DNA of 64,000 bases from positions 2,429,391-2,493,390 of the forward strand of contig OX638326.1 in NCBI GenBank assembly GCA_951812775.1, written 5' to 3'. The notes under the pieces were generated by a model. It was not told the origin of the DNA and ran no database searches. It worked only from the letters and a program-made list of their open reading frames with translations. This document shows positions 1-9,419 of this stretch, piece after piece (the stretch's first letter is position 1; every line of letters begins with the position of its first letter). Both the position numbers and the translations under genes were made by a program. The stretch comes from an uncultured Alphaproteobacteria bacterium (lineage in GTDB: Bacteria; Pseudomonadota; Alphaproteobacteria; MPNO01; UBA2964).

Positions 1-299
1 CCCACCCGTCTGTGGTGGATACCTTTGTCGATCGGGTTCAGGGAATCGAAGGCGGTGACAACAATATGAACTGCCTGACCTGTATCTACCGCGAACAGGT
101 TGTTGGTTTCGAAGCTTCTGTCGGCCAACCGCAACAGGGGCACCACTATCATGTCCAAGGGGTTGGCACCGGCGATGCGACGTCCCACACACATGAACAC
201 GACAATGAGACCGGGAATTCTCACGACCATACCCACGCGCCACATCCGCATGCTGACCATCCCCATGGTCCCGGCAAACGCGATCCCAACGCCGCCTAA
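1..299 (+). CDS. cbiX: Sirohydrochlorin cobaltochelatase CbiX, C-terminal part (partial)
   Basis: The open frame enters from the left edge (first full codon at 3) and ends with TAA at 297-299. About 98 residues are visible. The segment MNCLTCIYR and the following region resemble the C-terminal end of CbiX-type chelatases, and the tail is very rich in His (several HxH and HDHTHAPHPH-like stretches), as is common in CbiX metal-handling tails. CbiX inserts Co(II) into sirohydrochlorin at the start of the cobalt-early corrin pathway. It lies just upstream of cobH and is probably in the same transcript. The catalytic N-terminal half is outside the window, so identity rests on the tail and on the neighbours. 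Confidence 0.75.
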   Translation, partial: HPSVVDTFVDRVQGIEGGDNNMNCLTCIYREQVVGFEASVGQPQQGHHYHVQGVGTGDATSHTHEHDNETGNSHDHTHAPHPHADHPHGPGKRDPNAA

Positions 300-317
300 A
301 AAACAATGGGAAACGGT

Positions 318-947
318 ATGTCATATCTCAAGGATCCGGACGCAATATACGCGGCGTCGTTTGCGGCAATCGCGAAAGCCGTCAATCTTGATGACGTACC
401 TAAACCCCTGCACGCGATAGCAACACGTCTGGTCCATAGTTGCGGCATGCCGGAAATCCTGCCCAACCTGCATTGGGCGGGCGATCCGGTATCATCTGCT
501 CGCGAAGCGCTGCAATCGGGCGCCTCAATACCGGTTGATGCCTCCATGGTTGCCGCTGGCATCACCGAACGCTTTCTACCCGCAAAAAACGACGTCGTCT
601 GCACGCTCAATGCCTCGGACACGCGCGAGATAGCACAGCAAAACAGCACAACACGGTCCGCCGCGGCTGTTGACTTGTGGCTGCCGCATCTTGCTGGTGC
701 GGTGATCGCAATTGGCAATGCCCCAACGGCTTTGTTTCGGTTACTGGAACTTCTTCAAGATCCAACAACACCACGGCCTGCCGCCATTTTCGCCTTTCCG
801 GTCGGTTTTGTCGGCGCACCGGAATCCAAAGAAGCACTCATCGACGCCGCTCTAAATATCCCTTATCTCACTCTTAGAGGCCGCCAGGGCGGTAGTGCCT
901 TTGCCGCCGCAGCTATCAACGCGGTCGCTCTGGGGGATAACCAATGA
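318..947 (+). CDS. cobH: Precorrin-8X methylmutase CobH/CbiC
   Basis: Moves the C11 methyl group to C12, turning precorrin-8 into (cobalt-)hydrogenobyrinate/cobyrinate. The protein is about 209 residues, normal for the family. The segment RLVHSCGMPEI near residue 38 carries the His expected to be the proton donor in CobH. The start at 318 (MSYLKDPDAIY) is preferred because family members begin there. An in-frame ATG at 306 would add four residues. The end overlaps the start of cobL by 4 nt, so the two are translationally coupled. Cytosolic enzyme in the corrin operon. Confidence 0.93.
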   Translation: MSYLKDPDAIYAASFAAIAKAVNLDDVPKPLHAIATRLVHSCGMPEILPNLHWAGDPVSSAREALQSGASIPVDASMVAAGITERFLPAKNDVVCTLNASDTREIAQQNSTTRSAAAVDLWLPHLAGAVIAIGNAPTALFRLLELLQDPTTPRPAAIFAFPVGFVGAPESKEALIDAALNIPYLTLRGRQGGSAFAAAAINAVALGDNQ

Positions 948-2158
948 GCGATCAAACGCCCTGGCTTAGCGTCATTGGAATTGGCGATGGTGGGCTCGAC
1001 AGCCTGACCCCAATCGCCAGGTCAGCACTTGATACTGCCGAAGTAATTTTCGGTGGTAAACGACATCTGAAATTTCTCGGAAACGACCCACGAGATTTGC
1101 AAAACTGGTCCTCGCCATTTGCTGAGTCGATTGAGCGGATACTCGCCTACAGGAACCAGGCCGTTGCCGTTCTCGCGACGGGCAATCCCCTCTGGTATGG
1201 CGCGGGGTCAACATTATGCAAAACCATTTCCCCAGAAGAGATTCGGTTTTATCCGTCACCCTCCGCCTACGCCTTGGCGGCGGCACGTATGGGTTGGGCG
1301 ATTGAAAATACAGCCTGCCTTACCGTGCACGGGCGCAAGCTTGAGAATCTCATCCCCTCTATTACACCGCAGGCTAAAGTTTTTATTCTGTGCCATAACG
1401 GCGACACGGCAGCGGAGGTCGCCGCGATGCTGACCAGCCGCGGCTTTGGCGATAGTGAAATGACGATTCTTTCTCATCTCGGTGGTGCGGATGAAAAGAT
1501 CCGCAGCAACATTGCCAACAAGTGGAAAGACCGTGATCTTCCAAACCTGACCACGCTGGCTGTCCGGTGCGTTGCCGAACCTAAAGCACAGATTCTATCA
1601 ACGACACCTGGGTTGCCCGATAACGTTTTTGAACATGACGGCAAGCTAACCAAACGCGAAATCCGGGCGACAACCATGGCGGCATTGGTGCCCCTGCCCG
1701 ATCAACATCTTTGGGATGTCGGTGCAGGCTGTGGCTCAATCGCGATTGAATGGTGCCGTGCCGTTTCCCGAGCAACGGCCTGTGCCGTTGAGATGAATCA
1801 CGACCGACAATCGACAATCCGGTCAAATGCCCTGGCGCTTGGTGTTCCGGACCTTGAGATGATCGCTGGCCGCGCACCTGAAGCCCTTAATTCCTTAACC
1901 CAGCCCGACGCGATCTTTATCGGTGGCGGGTTATCAACAAAGGGGGTCGTCGACATCTGTTGGAATGCTTTGAATGCCCGCGGAAGGCTGGTTGCCAATG
2001 CCGTAACCATCGAAGGCGAAACACGCCTGATACAGGCGCAGGAAAGTTACGGGGGCGAGTTGGTTCGCTTCGCAATTTCGCGTGCTGAAGCCGTCGGCTC
2101 GTTCCAGGGCTGGCGACCCATGATGCCGGTCACCCAATGGCGGGCCCTCAAACCATGA
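944..2158 (+). CDS. cobL: Precorrin-6Y C5,15-methyltransferase (decarboxylating) CobL/CbiET
   Basis: A fused two-domain enzyme of 404 residues. The N-terminal half is a tetrapyrrole methylase (CbiE-like, beginning WLSVIGIGDGG). The C-terminal half is a Rossmann-fold SAM methyltransferase (CbiT-like) with the SAM-binding loop LWDVGAGCGSIAIEW around residues 256-270. It methylates C5 and C15 of the corrin ring and decarboxylates the C12 acetate side chain. It overlaps cobH by 4 nt upstream and cobI downstream (ATGA). The length and domain order fit the full-length fusion, with no sign of damage. Confidence 0.95.
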   Translation: MSDQTPWLSVIGIGDGGLDSLTPIARSALDTAEVIFGGKRHLKFLGNDPRDLQNWSSPFAESIERILAYRNQAVAVLATGNPLWYGAGSTLCKTISPEEIRFYPSPSAYALAAARMGWAIENTACLTVHGRKLENLIPSITPQAKVFILCHNGDTAAEVAAMLTSRGFGDSEMTILSHLGGADEKIRSNIANKWKDRDLPNLTTLAVRCVAEPKAQILSTTPGLPDNVFEHDGKLTKREIRATTMAALVPLPDQHLWDVGAGCGSIAIEWCRAVSRATACAVEMNHDRQSTIRSNALALGVPDLEMIAGRAPEALNSLTQPDAIFIGGGLSTKGVVDICWNALNARGRLVANAVTIEGETRLIQAQESYGGELVRFAISRAEAVGSFQGWRPMMPVTQWRALKP

Positions 2159-2862
2159 CGGAATCAGCGAAAATCTGGGGCGTCGGTGTGGGACCTGGCG
2201 ACCCTGAACTCCTCACACTCAAAGCCCACCGGATTATTACCAGCGCAGATGTTATCGCCTACCCCGCCCCCAGCCACGGCGATAGCCTCGCCCGGTCGAT
2301 TATCGCCCCGCACCTCACCGGCACACAGGAAGAGTTTGCCATCCGTATCTCGATGGACCCTGCGAGTTTTCCACCCAGAGATGTTTATCAGCAGGCCGTG
2401 AATGAAGTCAGCGCCTATGCTGAGAGTGGAAGCTCCGTTGCGATATTGTGCGAAGGCGATCCGTTTTTTTATGGATCCTTTATGTACATGTTTGAAAAAC
2501 TGGCACAGCGCGGACCCGTAGAAGTTATCCCCGGTGTCAGCTCGCTGATGGCAAGTGCCGCAGCGTTACAGACACCATTGGCGTCGCGAAATGATGTGGT
2601 CTGCATCATCCCGGCAATGCTCGAAGCCGCAGATATTCACGCTCGGCTTAAAGCTGCCGACATGGCAGTGTTCATTAAAGTCGGACGGCATCTCGCAAAA
2701 GTCAGATCAGTCCTGCAGGAAGCTGATCTGTTGGATCAAGCGCACTATATCGAACGCGCAACGATGTCTTCTGAACAGCGTTTCCTGCTATCTGAGATAA
2801 AAGAAGATACAGCCCCCTATTTCTCGATGATCCTGGTACACCGGCGGGGTAAGGCGCTGTGA
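2155..2862 (+). CDS. cobI: Precorrin-2 C20-methyltransferase CobI/CbiL
   Basis: SAM-dependent tetrapyrrole methylase of 235 residues. The N-terminal glycine motif GVGPGDPELLTLKA and the central EGDPFFYGSFMYM segment are typical of this family. The start at 2155 is chosen because ATG overlaps the cobL stop (ATGA). A longer frame from 2137 would only add residues inside cobL. It methylates (cobalt-)precorrin-2 at C20, the first step specific to cobalamin. CobI (oxygen-dependent route) and CbiL (cobalt-early route) are not separable by eye, but the CbiX, CbiG and CbiD neighbours suggest a cobalt-containing substrate here. Confidence 0.94.
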   Translation: MTESAKIWGVGVGPGDPELLTLKAHRIITSADVIAYPAPSHGDSLARSIIAPHLTGTQEEFAIRISMDPASFPPRDVYQQAVNEVSAYAESGSSVAILCEGDPFFYGSFMYMFEKLAQRGPVEVIPGVSSLMASAAALQTPLASRNDVVCIIPAMLEAADIHARLKAADMAVFIKVGRHLAKVRSVLQEADLLDQAHYIERATMSSEQRFLLSEIKEDTAPYFSMILVHRRGKAL

Positions 2863-4676
2863 CCAACACCAAATCCCCCGTATTTGTTGCCATTACCGCC
2901 GATGGCGCAGTCCTGGGCAATCGACTTGCGGGTAAAATCCCAGGCGCTCAACTTCATGGGCTGGAGGGGCGCGTCGCCGACGCAGATCTGACCTTTCAAT
3001 CCGTGAAAGACCATTTGCATCAGCTTTACAAAAACAATCAGACGATTATCGGTATGTTCGCAACGGGTATCATGATCAGGATGCTCGCAGACTGTCTGAC
3101 AGACAAACTGGAAGCACCTGCTGTGCTCTGCATTGCGGAAGATGGCAGCGCTGTCATCCCTCTCCTTGGTGGACATCATGGGGCTAACGATCTCGCGCGC
3201 AACCTGGCGGATCACCTTGGCGTTGTGCCATCGATTACAACCAGCGGCGACGCACATTTTGGCATCGCTCTCGATAATCCTCCGAAGGGTTGGAAATGCA
3301 ATGACCCTTCGTTAGCAAAGTCTGCAATGGCAGCAATGTTGGCCGGCGACCCTGTATCTCTGCAAAACGACCTCACTGCCACTATTGATGTTAATTGGCT
3401 AACGGAATCAGGCGCAAAATTTTCGGAGGTAGGAAATCCAGCCATCCGGCTATCAGAAGCTCCCTGTAACAGCGATTTCACCCTTCACCCGGGGACATTG
3501 GTTATGGGTATTGGCTGCGAACGCGGTGCAACCGCGAGTGAAATAGCGGAATTGGCACGCAGTATCTTGACGCAAGCAAATCTCAGCGAGAACGCTATCG
3601 CTTGCATTGCGACCATTGATCTCAAAGAAGACGAAACCGGTATTCTCGAACTGGCATCGGCCCTCGACGTGTCCTGTCGGCTGTTCACCGCGGAACAACT
3701 CGAAACACAAACGCCACGGCTCGCGAACCCGTCTGACATCGTGTTTAACGCCGTCGGGTGTCACGGCGTTGCCGAGGGGGCAGCACTGGCTGCAGCTGGT
3801 GCAAAGGGTGAGCTTGTTGTCGCCAAACAGAAATCCGCGCGCGCCACCTGTGCGATCGCCAAAGCGCCAACCATCATCAATGCGGCCGGTTCCGGACGCG
3901 CTGTCGGCTCTCTTACGATTGTCGGCATTGGTCCGGGAGATGCCGCGTGGCGCGCGCCAGATGCCACGAACGCCATTTCGGCAGCAAGTGATTTGGTGGG
4001 GTACCGCCTCTATCTCGACCTACTGGGTGATCTCACCCGTTCTTCCGAATTGCATCCCTACGATCTGGGGCAAGAGCGAGATCGGTGCGCTGAAGCCCTC
4101 GCTTTAGCCGGTACGGGGAAGCAGGTGGCCCTGATTTCAAGCGGCGACGCCGGAATTTATGCGATGGCCAGTCTCGTTTATGAGCTGATCGACCGAAGCG
4201 ACCGCCCTGAATGGCAGCGATTGAGCATTCGCGTTATTCCAGGCATTTCTGCACTGCAGGCCGCAGCGGCCCGCAGCGGTGCGCCATTAGGTCATGATTT
4301 TTGCGCAATATCCCTGTCCGATCTTTTGACACCGTGGGAGACCATTGAGCAAAGATTGAAGGCGGCAGCGCAAGGCGATTTCGTCGTTGCCCTGTACAAC
4401 CCGGTTTCGAAAAAGCGGACTGGGCAATTGATGTCCGCCCGCAGCATCCTTTTAAAAGATCGAGAGCCGGACACACCCGTCATCATCGCCCGCAATTTGG
4501 GCCGGGAAAACGAAGCCGTTACCTTTACCACGCTTCAAGATCTTCACAGCGATCAGGTTGACATGTTGACGCTGGTTATGATCGGGAGTTCCCAAACCAG
4601 AATGATCGGTACAACCGGCCAGCGTCGATGGGTCTATACACCGCGCGGCTATGAAAAAAAGGAACAAACAACGTGA
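2859..4676 (+). CDS. cbiG/cobJ: CbiG-CobJ fusion: cobalt-precorrin-5A hydrolase / precorrin-3B C17-methyltransferase
   Basis: A 605-residue fusion. Residues 1 to about 345 are CbiG-like (MGIGCERGATASEI and the NAVGCHGVAEGAAL segment). The rest, from SLTIVGIGPGDAAW near residue 349, is a complete tetrapyrrole methylase of the CobJ/CbiH type. CbiG opens the ring-A lactone and releases C20 as acetaldehyde in the cobalt-early route. CobJ/CbiH contracts the ring and methylates C17. The GTG start overlaps the cobI stop (GTGA) and the end overlaps cobM in the same way. The fusion would put two successive ring-contraction steps on one chain. Confidence 0.93.
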   Translation: MTNTKSPVFVAITADGAVLGNRLAGKIPGAQLHGLEGRVADADLTFQSVKDHLHQLYKNNQTIIGMFATGIMIRMLADCLTDKLEAPAVLCIAEDGSAVIPLLGGHHGANDLARNLADHLGVVPSITTSGDAHFGIALDNPPKGWKCNDPSLAKSAMAAMLAGDPVSLQNDLTATIDVNWLTESGAKFSEVGNPAIRLSEAPCNSDFTLHPGTLVMGIGCERGATASEIAELARSILTQANLSENAIACIATIDLKEDETGILELASALDVSCRLFTAEQLETQTPRLANPSDIVFNAVGCHGVAEGAALAAAGAKGELVVAKQKSARATCAIAKAPTIINAAGSGRAVGSLTIVGIGPGDAAWRAPDATNAISAASDLVGYRLYLDLLGDLTRSSELHPYDLGQERDRCAEALALAGTGKQVALISSGDAGIYAMASLVYELIDRSDRPEWQRLSIRVIPGISALQAAAARSGAPLGHDFCAISLSDLLTPWETIEQRLKAAAQGDFVVALYNPVSKKRTGQLMSARSILLKDREPDTPVIIARNLGRENEAVTFTTLQDLHSDQVDMLTLVMIGSSQTRMIGTTGQRRWVYTPRGYEKKEQTT

Positions 4677-5428
4677 CTGTTCATTTTATCGGTGCAGGGC
4701 CCGGCGCAGCCGATCTGATCACCGTTCGTGGGTTGCGACTGATCGAGAAATGTCCGATCTGTCTCTATGCCGGATCGCTGGTTCCAATCGAGATTATTGA
4801 GGCTGCACCTGATGACGCCCTAGTGATCGACACCGCCCCCATGCATCTTGATGAAATACTCAAAGAGATCGACACCGCCCACGTCGACGGGAAGGATGTC
4901 GCCCGCGTACATTCAGGTGATCCCTCACTTTATGGCGCGATTGCCGAACAAATGCGCCGCCTTGACGCGTTGGGTATCCCGTATGACGTAACCCCGGGTG
5001 TTCCAGCCTTCGCGGCAGCAGCAGCATTACTGCAACAAGAGCTGACTTTGCCCGGAATTGCCCAGACGGTAATTGTTACCCGTACCGATGGCAAAGCCAG
5101 TCCAATGCCTGAGGGTGAGGATTTAGATACGCTTGGGAAAAGCGGCGCGACGCTGGCGATACATCTGTCTGTCCGAAATCTTTCCAGGGTGACAGCGGAG
5201 CTGACGCCACATTATGGCGAAGATTGTCCGGTCATCGTGGTTTATCGGGCAACCTGGCCGGACGAGAAAGTCATTCGTGGAACTCTCAGCGATATTCGTC
5301 AAAAGGTTCGAGAGGAGAAGATAACCCGGACAGCGCTCATTCTGGTCGGGCCGGTTTTTGCCGACCGTGAGTTCGAAGACAGTCGTCTCTATGCCCCAGA
5401 CCATCGGCACATTTTGCGGCCGCGTTAA
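4673..5428 (+). CDS. cobM: Precorrin-4 C11-methyltransferase CobM/CbiF
   Basis: Tetrapyrrole methylase of 251 residues with the N-terminal IGAGPGAADLITVRG motif, SGDPSLYGAI in the middle and TPGVPAFAAAAA following it, all typical of CobM/CbiF. It methylates (cobalt-)precorrin-4 at C11 using SAM. The GTG start overlaps the stop of the CbiG-CobJ gene by 4 nt. It is the last gene of the rightward operon. The next gene, cobK, is convergent and its stop overlaps this one at 5425-5428. Confidence 0.95.
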   Translation: MTVHFIGAGPGAADLITVRGLRLIEKCPICLYAGSLVPIEIIEAAPDDALVIDTAPMHLDEILKEIDTAHVDGKDVARVHSGDPSLYGAIAEQMRRLDALGIPYDVTPGVPAFAAAAALLQQELTLPGIAQTVIVTRTDGKASPMPEGEDLDTLGKSGATLAIHLSVRNLSRVTAELTPHYGEDCPVIVVYRATWPDEKVIRGTLSDIRQKVREEKITRTALILVGPVFADREFEDSRLYAPDHRHILRPR

Positions 5429-6165
5429 ATATCTCGCCGCAACTGCTCCAACAGCGCCAAAGGGTCATCAAACACGACACCACCCACGATCGGTGGCCGG
5501 TCGATCATGATAACCGGGATTGAAAGTGATTTTGCGGCGTGTAACTTCGCAATTGTCGCTGATCCGCCGCTATTTTTGCTGACCAGCGCATCGATTTTAG
5601 GATCCCGCAGCAATGCACGTTCATCAGCCTCGTTAAACGGACCACGTGCTTTGATATGGCTAAAGTTACCAAGTGGGATCGGGGCCTCGGGTTCTTCGAT
5701 TGAACGGATGAGAAACCAAACGTCGGTCAAATTTGAAAAATCGGCGACATCGTTTAATCCACCACTGAGAAACACACGTTTAAAATTATCATGAATCCTT
5801 TCCGCTGCCTCCTTCGAAGAAGACGCATGTATCCACAAACCATCATCTGGTTCGGGCCAGGCGGGTCGCAGAAATTTATAATGCGCCAATGATGTTTCCG
5901 TCGTGGCCAGTCGGGCATTCTCGGCCATTTGCGCAGCGTAGGGGTGTGTTGCATCCATGACAGCAACAATCTCATTTTGCTGTAGATAGCGTACTAACCC
6001 TGTTGCGCCGCCAAACCCGCCCCGACGAAGGTCACAATCAGGCAGGTTTGGTGACCGGGTTCGTCCCGCCAGCGAATAGATAACGGAAAGATCGGTCTGT
6101 TCCTTAAGCGCCCCTGCAAGATAAACCGCTTCTGCGGTACCGCCAAGAATCAGAATCTTCTTCAT
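5425..6165 (-). CDS. cobK: Precorrin-6A reductase CobK/CbiJ
   Basis: NADPH-dependent reductase of 246 residues that reduces the macrocycle of (cobalt-)precorrin-6A. It begins MKKILILGGTAEAVYLAGAL, the nucleotide-binding start typical of CobK, and contains MDATHPYAAQMAENA, a conserved family segment. Its start overlaps the stop of cbiD by 4 nt, so cbiD-cobK form a two-gene leftward operon. Its 3' end overlaps cobM on the other strand by 4 nt. Length is normal and no defects are seen. Confidence 0.94.
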   Translation of the reverse strand: MKKILILGGTAEAVYLAGALKEQTDLSVIYSLAGRTRSPNLPDCDLRRGGFGGATGLVRYLQQNEIVAVMDATHPYAAQMAENARLATTETSLAHYKFLRPAWPEPDDGLWIHASSSKEAAERIHDNFKRVFLSGGLNDVADFSNLTDVWFLIRSIEEPEAPIPLGNFSHIKARGPFNEADERALLRDPKIDALVSKNSGGSATIAKLHAAKSLSIPVIMIDRPPIVGGVVFDDPLALLEQLRRDI

Positions 6166-7265
6166 GGCCCGTCGAATCCTGCATGACCGACTTCTTTTCC
6201 AAAACGGTCATAAAGAATAATTTCGACATCGAAGGTGCCCTCAGCGAGTTTCGCCGCCTCTCTCCGTGCTGTAATGGCGACGACATTCCCCAATGCGAGA
6301 TTATTATTCTGGGCAATTTGCAGAATAGCCCCTGCGGAACCACCCGCCTCAATTTCAGCAATCAGCCTTTCATTTGCGCCAGCCCGTTTCGCCAGCCCGC
6401 CCAAAAATACAGGATCGACCTGAGACCGTTTCGAATGCAAATCAAGATGGCCGGCCGCGAGTTTTGAAAGTTTGCCAAAGCCGCCCGCAATCGTCAGACG
6501 GGGCACCGGGTGGCTTCTAAGATATTTCATCAAGCCACCAACGAAATCACCCATATCGAGAAACGCGATCAAGGGCAGGTCATAGCGTTCCATTACGGCT
6601 TTCTCGGAGGTCGACCCTGTTGATCCGACGACGTGATTAAGGCCAGCCGCTTTCGCAACATCAATGCCCCGATGAATCGAATAGATCCAGGCTGAACAAG
6701 AATACGGGACGACAATCCCGGTCGTGCCCAGGATCGACAGCCCACCAATAATTCCCAGCCGTTCATTCCAGGTTTTTCTGGCAAGGGCTTCACCATCCTC
6801 AACAGAAACCGTGATCTCCAGATCGAGCGGTCCATCGTCAGCACTTCGAATTGCCTCGATGTTGTCTGTGATCATTTTTCGCGGTGCTGGATTGATCGCA
6901 GGTTCCCCGACCGCAAGCGGCAATCCTTTGCGAGTCACCATTCCCACACCATCACCAGCCTTAAAAATCAGACCATCACCCTTGGAAAGAATCCGCAGCT
7001 GACATTCTATCAAGGCGCCATGGGTTACATCAGGGTCATCACCGGCATCTTTGACAACAGAGGCCCTCGCGACGCCTTTTCCCAATTTAGTCCGTTCGAG
7101 GGCAAAAATCGGCTTTTGTCCCTTGGGCAAAGTGATCTCCACGACGTCAGGAAAGTGACCATCAACCAGTGCCATAAAGGCCGCTTTCGCCGCCGCTGTC
7201 GCACAGGCACCAGTCGTCCAGCCATATTTCAGGCGACGATCATCCTCTGGTTCAATATCTGACAT
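6162..7265 (-). CDS. cbiD: Cobalt-precorrin-5B C1-methyltransferase CbiD
   Basis: A 367-residue protein. The N-terminal LKYGWTTGACATAAAKAA segment is diagnostic for CbiD. CbiD methylates C1 of cobalt-precorrin-5B in the cobalt-early pathway and replaces CobF of the oxygen-dependent route. No cobF, cobG/cobZ or cobN is visible in this window, which supports the cobalt-early assignment. The gene is first in a leftward cbiD-cobK operon. The 73-nt gap to cobA (7266-7338) must hold divergent promoters, but I could not identify firm -35/-10 boxes there. Confidence 0.94.
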   Translation of the reverse strand: MSDIEPEDDRRLKYGWTTGACATAAAKAAFMALVDGHFPDVVEITLPKGQKPIFALERTKLGKGVARASVVKDAGDDPDVTHGALIECQLRILSKGDGLIFKAGDGVGMVTRKGLPLAVGEPAINPAPRKMITDNIEAIRSADDGPLDLEITVSVEDGEALARKTWNERLGIIGGLSILGTTGIVVPYSCSAWIYSIHRGIDVAKAAGLNHVVGSTGSTSEKAVMERYDLPLIAFLDMGDFVGGLMKYLRSHPVPRLTIAGGFGKLSKLAAGHLDLHSKRSQVDPVFLGGLAKRAGANERLIAEIEAGGSAGAILQIAQNNNLALGNVVAITARREAAKLAEGTFDVEIILYDRFGKEVGHAGFDGP

Positions 7266-7338
7266 TTCCGTAGCGGCGTTTTTATATTACCTAAGTGTCT
7301 TCTATAGAAATTATCGTAACCGGCGCAAAAGGCCACAC

Positions 7339-8118
7339 ATGAATACGCCCGATCTTTCCTTCCCTGACTTCGCACCTGGGTCCGTGTGGCTGGCTGGCGC
7401 GGGACCAGGTGACCCGGCCTTGTTAACGCTGGCTGTATATCACGGTTTGCAAGAGGCCGATGTCGTCGTCTATGACGCGCTGGTGGATCAACGCATTCTC
7501 GAGCTGGCGTCTCCCGATGCCATATGGGAGTATGCCGGGAAACGCGGCGGGCGACCATCAGCAGATCAAAACGATATTTCTGATAAACTCGTCGATCTGG
7601 CTCAGAAAAAGAAACGCGTCTTGCGGCTCAAAGGCGGTGACCCCATGGTATTTGGTCGTGGCCCGCAGGAGTGTGAGACATTGATTGCTGCTGGGATTCC
7701 GTTCCGCATTCTACCGGGAATCACGGCGGGAATTGGCGGGCTAGCGTATGCGGGGATCCCTCTCACCAGCCGCGACACCAATGCGGCGGTCACCTTTATC
7801 ACCGGCCATACAGCGGGCGGTGACATTCCTGACGATGTTGATTGGGAATGCCTATCCAAAGGGTCTCCAACTCTCGTCATCTATATGGGCAGCAAGCATC
7901 TCGACAAAATACGTGACCGGTTATTGGAATCAGGACGTTCCGAAAATGAACCTGTTGCCATGATCAGCAAGGCGACCACAGATCAACAGCAGACCGTCAC
8001 AACAACACTCAAACACTGTACCGATGTCATGGCTGCCAGCGAGATCGTCACCCCAATGATTATCGTGATTGGCCCAACGGTCTGCTATCATGAAGCATTT
8101 AGTTGGTTTCACCCGTGA
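7339..8118 (+). CDS. cobA: Uroporphyrinogen-III C-methyltransferase CobA (SUMT)
   Basis: A 259-residue single-domain SAM uroporphyrinogen-III methyltransferase that makes precorrin-2, the branch point between siroheme and cobalamin. Diagnostic motifs are WLAGAGPGDPALLTL near the N-terminus, LRLKGGDPMVFGRGPQE in the middle, and the downstream proline- and glycine-rich PGITAGIGG. It has no siroheme-synthase (CysG) dehydrogenase/chelatase domain. It starts a rightward pair with cobB (overlap GTGA at 8115-8118) and is divergent from cbiD. Confidence 0.96.
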   Translation: MNTPDLSFPDFAPGSVWLAGAGPGDPALLTLAVYHGLQEADVVVYDALVDQRILELASPDAIWEYAGKRGGRPSADQNDISDKLVDLAQKKKRVLRLKGGDPMVFGRGPQECETLIAAGIPFRILPGITAGIGGLAYAGIPLTSRDTNAAVTFITGHTAGGDIPDDVDWECLSKGSPTLVIYMGSKHLDKIRDRLLESGRSENEPVAMISKATTDQQQTVTTTLKHCTDVMAASEIVTPMIIVIGPTVCYHEAFSWFHP

Positions 8119-9419
8119 CCCAGGGTGTTCTCATTGCCGCGCCGTCTTCGGGCAGCGGTAAAACCGTTATCACGCTCGCCCTGCTGCGGGCGCTCAAACG
8201 TGCTGGCCGAGCTGTCTGTTCGCTAAAAATCGGGCCGGATTATATCGATCCGGGCTTTCATACACTGGCCTCTGGTCGAGCTTGCTTAAATCTCGATGGC
8301 TGGGCCATGCGCCCTTCCACACGGACCGATCAGACGACCCGCGCGGCGGAGGGATCCGAATTTGTCATCGCTGAAGGAGTAATGGGACTGTATGATGGCG
8401 CCGCAGATGGCACAGGCAGTTCTGCGGACCTCGCTGCTGAACTGAACTTTCCGGTTATCCTTATTGTTGATGTTTCAGGACAATCAACGTCAGCGGCTGC
8501 AATTGTTTCAGGCCTTAAAAATTTTCGCGACGATATTGATGTTACCGGGGTGATATTCAATCGCGTCGGCAGCGACCGCCACGAACAGATGCTGCGCGAC
8601 GCGATGACAGGTGTTCCCATAAACATTCTTGGCTGCCTTCCACGTGATGATTCCTTGACCCTCGATAGTCGTCACCTTGGACTGGTGCAAGCGGAGGAAT
8701 TATCAGAAATCGAGACCAGGATTGATGCCGCTGCGAGTTTGGCCGAACGGCATATTGACCTGGATGCCCTTGTATCATGCGGGCAAACGAAAAACTTTGC
8801 AGAAGCTGAACCAACGGCGGCATTACCCCCTATTGGCCAAGAAATTGCCGTCGCTGCCGACAAGGCGTTTTCGTTTTGCTACCCGCATATTTTGAATGGG
8901 TGGCAGAATTCAGGCGCAACGATTTCCACTTTCTCTCCCCTCGCCGATGAAATGCCACCCAAAGATTGTGACGCGATCTATTTGCCGGGCGGTTATCCTG
9001 AATTGCATGCGGAACAAATTGCCGCAAACCGAACATTTTTGAACGGCCTGCGGCAGGCCGCCGAGCCAGGTGCAGTAATTTATGGAGAATGCGGTGGTTT
9101 TATGGTTCTGGGAGAATCCCTAACCGACAGAGATAACAAAACATTCGCTATGGCCGGATTGCTTCCGGTAAGGACAGATTTTTCAAAACCAAGGCTCCAT
9201 CTCGGCTATCGCAAAATACAGCTTCTCGCGGATGGTCCGCTGGGAAAATCAGGAGCAGGATATCGAGGCCACGAGTTTCATTATTCTACACAGACGACAA
9301 AATCCGGCGACTCACTGTTCGTAGCCCACGATGCCCTCGATAAAGAAATTGGGCCCCTTGGCTGCCGTGCCGGTTCGGTCATGGGGTCCTATATCCACCT
9401 TATCGATCGGGTGGATTAG
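8115..9419 (+). CDS. cobB: Cobyrinic acid a,c-diamide synthase CobB/CbiA
   Basis: Glutamine-dependent amidotransferase of 434 residues that amidates the a and c carboxylates of (hydrogeno)cobyrinate. The N-terminal P-loop-like APSSGSGKTV motif binds ATP. The C-terminal class I-like glutaminase domain has YLPGGYPELHA and the nucleophile segment YGECGGFMVLGE, followed by GHEFHYS. The start is placed at GTG 8115 because it overlaps the cobA stop; an upstream TTG at 8103 lies inside cobA. The gene converges with cobC with a 4-nt overlap at 9416-9419. Confidence 0.95.
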   Translation: MTQGVLIAAPSSGSGKTVITLALLRALKRAGRAVCSLKIGPDYIDPGFHTLASGRACLNLDGWAMRPSTRTDQTTRAAEGSEFVIAEGVMGLYDGAADGTGSSADLAAELNFPVILIVDVSGQSTSAAAIVSGLKNFRDDIDVTGVIFNRVGSDRHEQMLRDAMTGVPINILGCLPRDDSLTLDSRHLGLVQAEELSEIETRIDAAASLAERHIDLDALVSCGQTKNFAEAEPTAALPPIGQEIAVAADKAFSFCYPHILNGWQNSGATISTFSPLADEMPPKDCDAIYLPGGYPELHAEQIAANRTFLNGLRQAAEPGAVIYGECGGFMVLGESLTDRDNKTFAMAGLLPVRTDFSKPRLHLGYRKIQLLADGPLGKSGAGYRGHEFHYSTQTTKSGDSLFVAHDALDKEIGPLGCRAGSVMGSYIHLIDRVD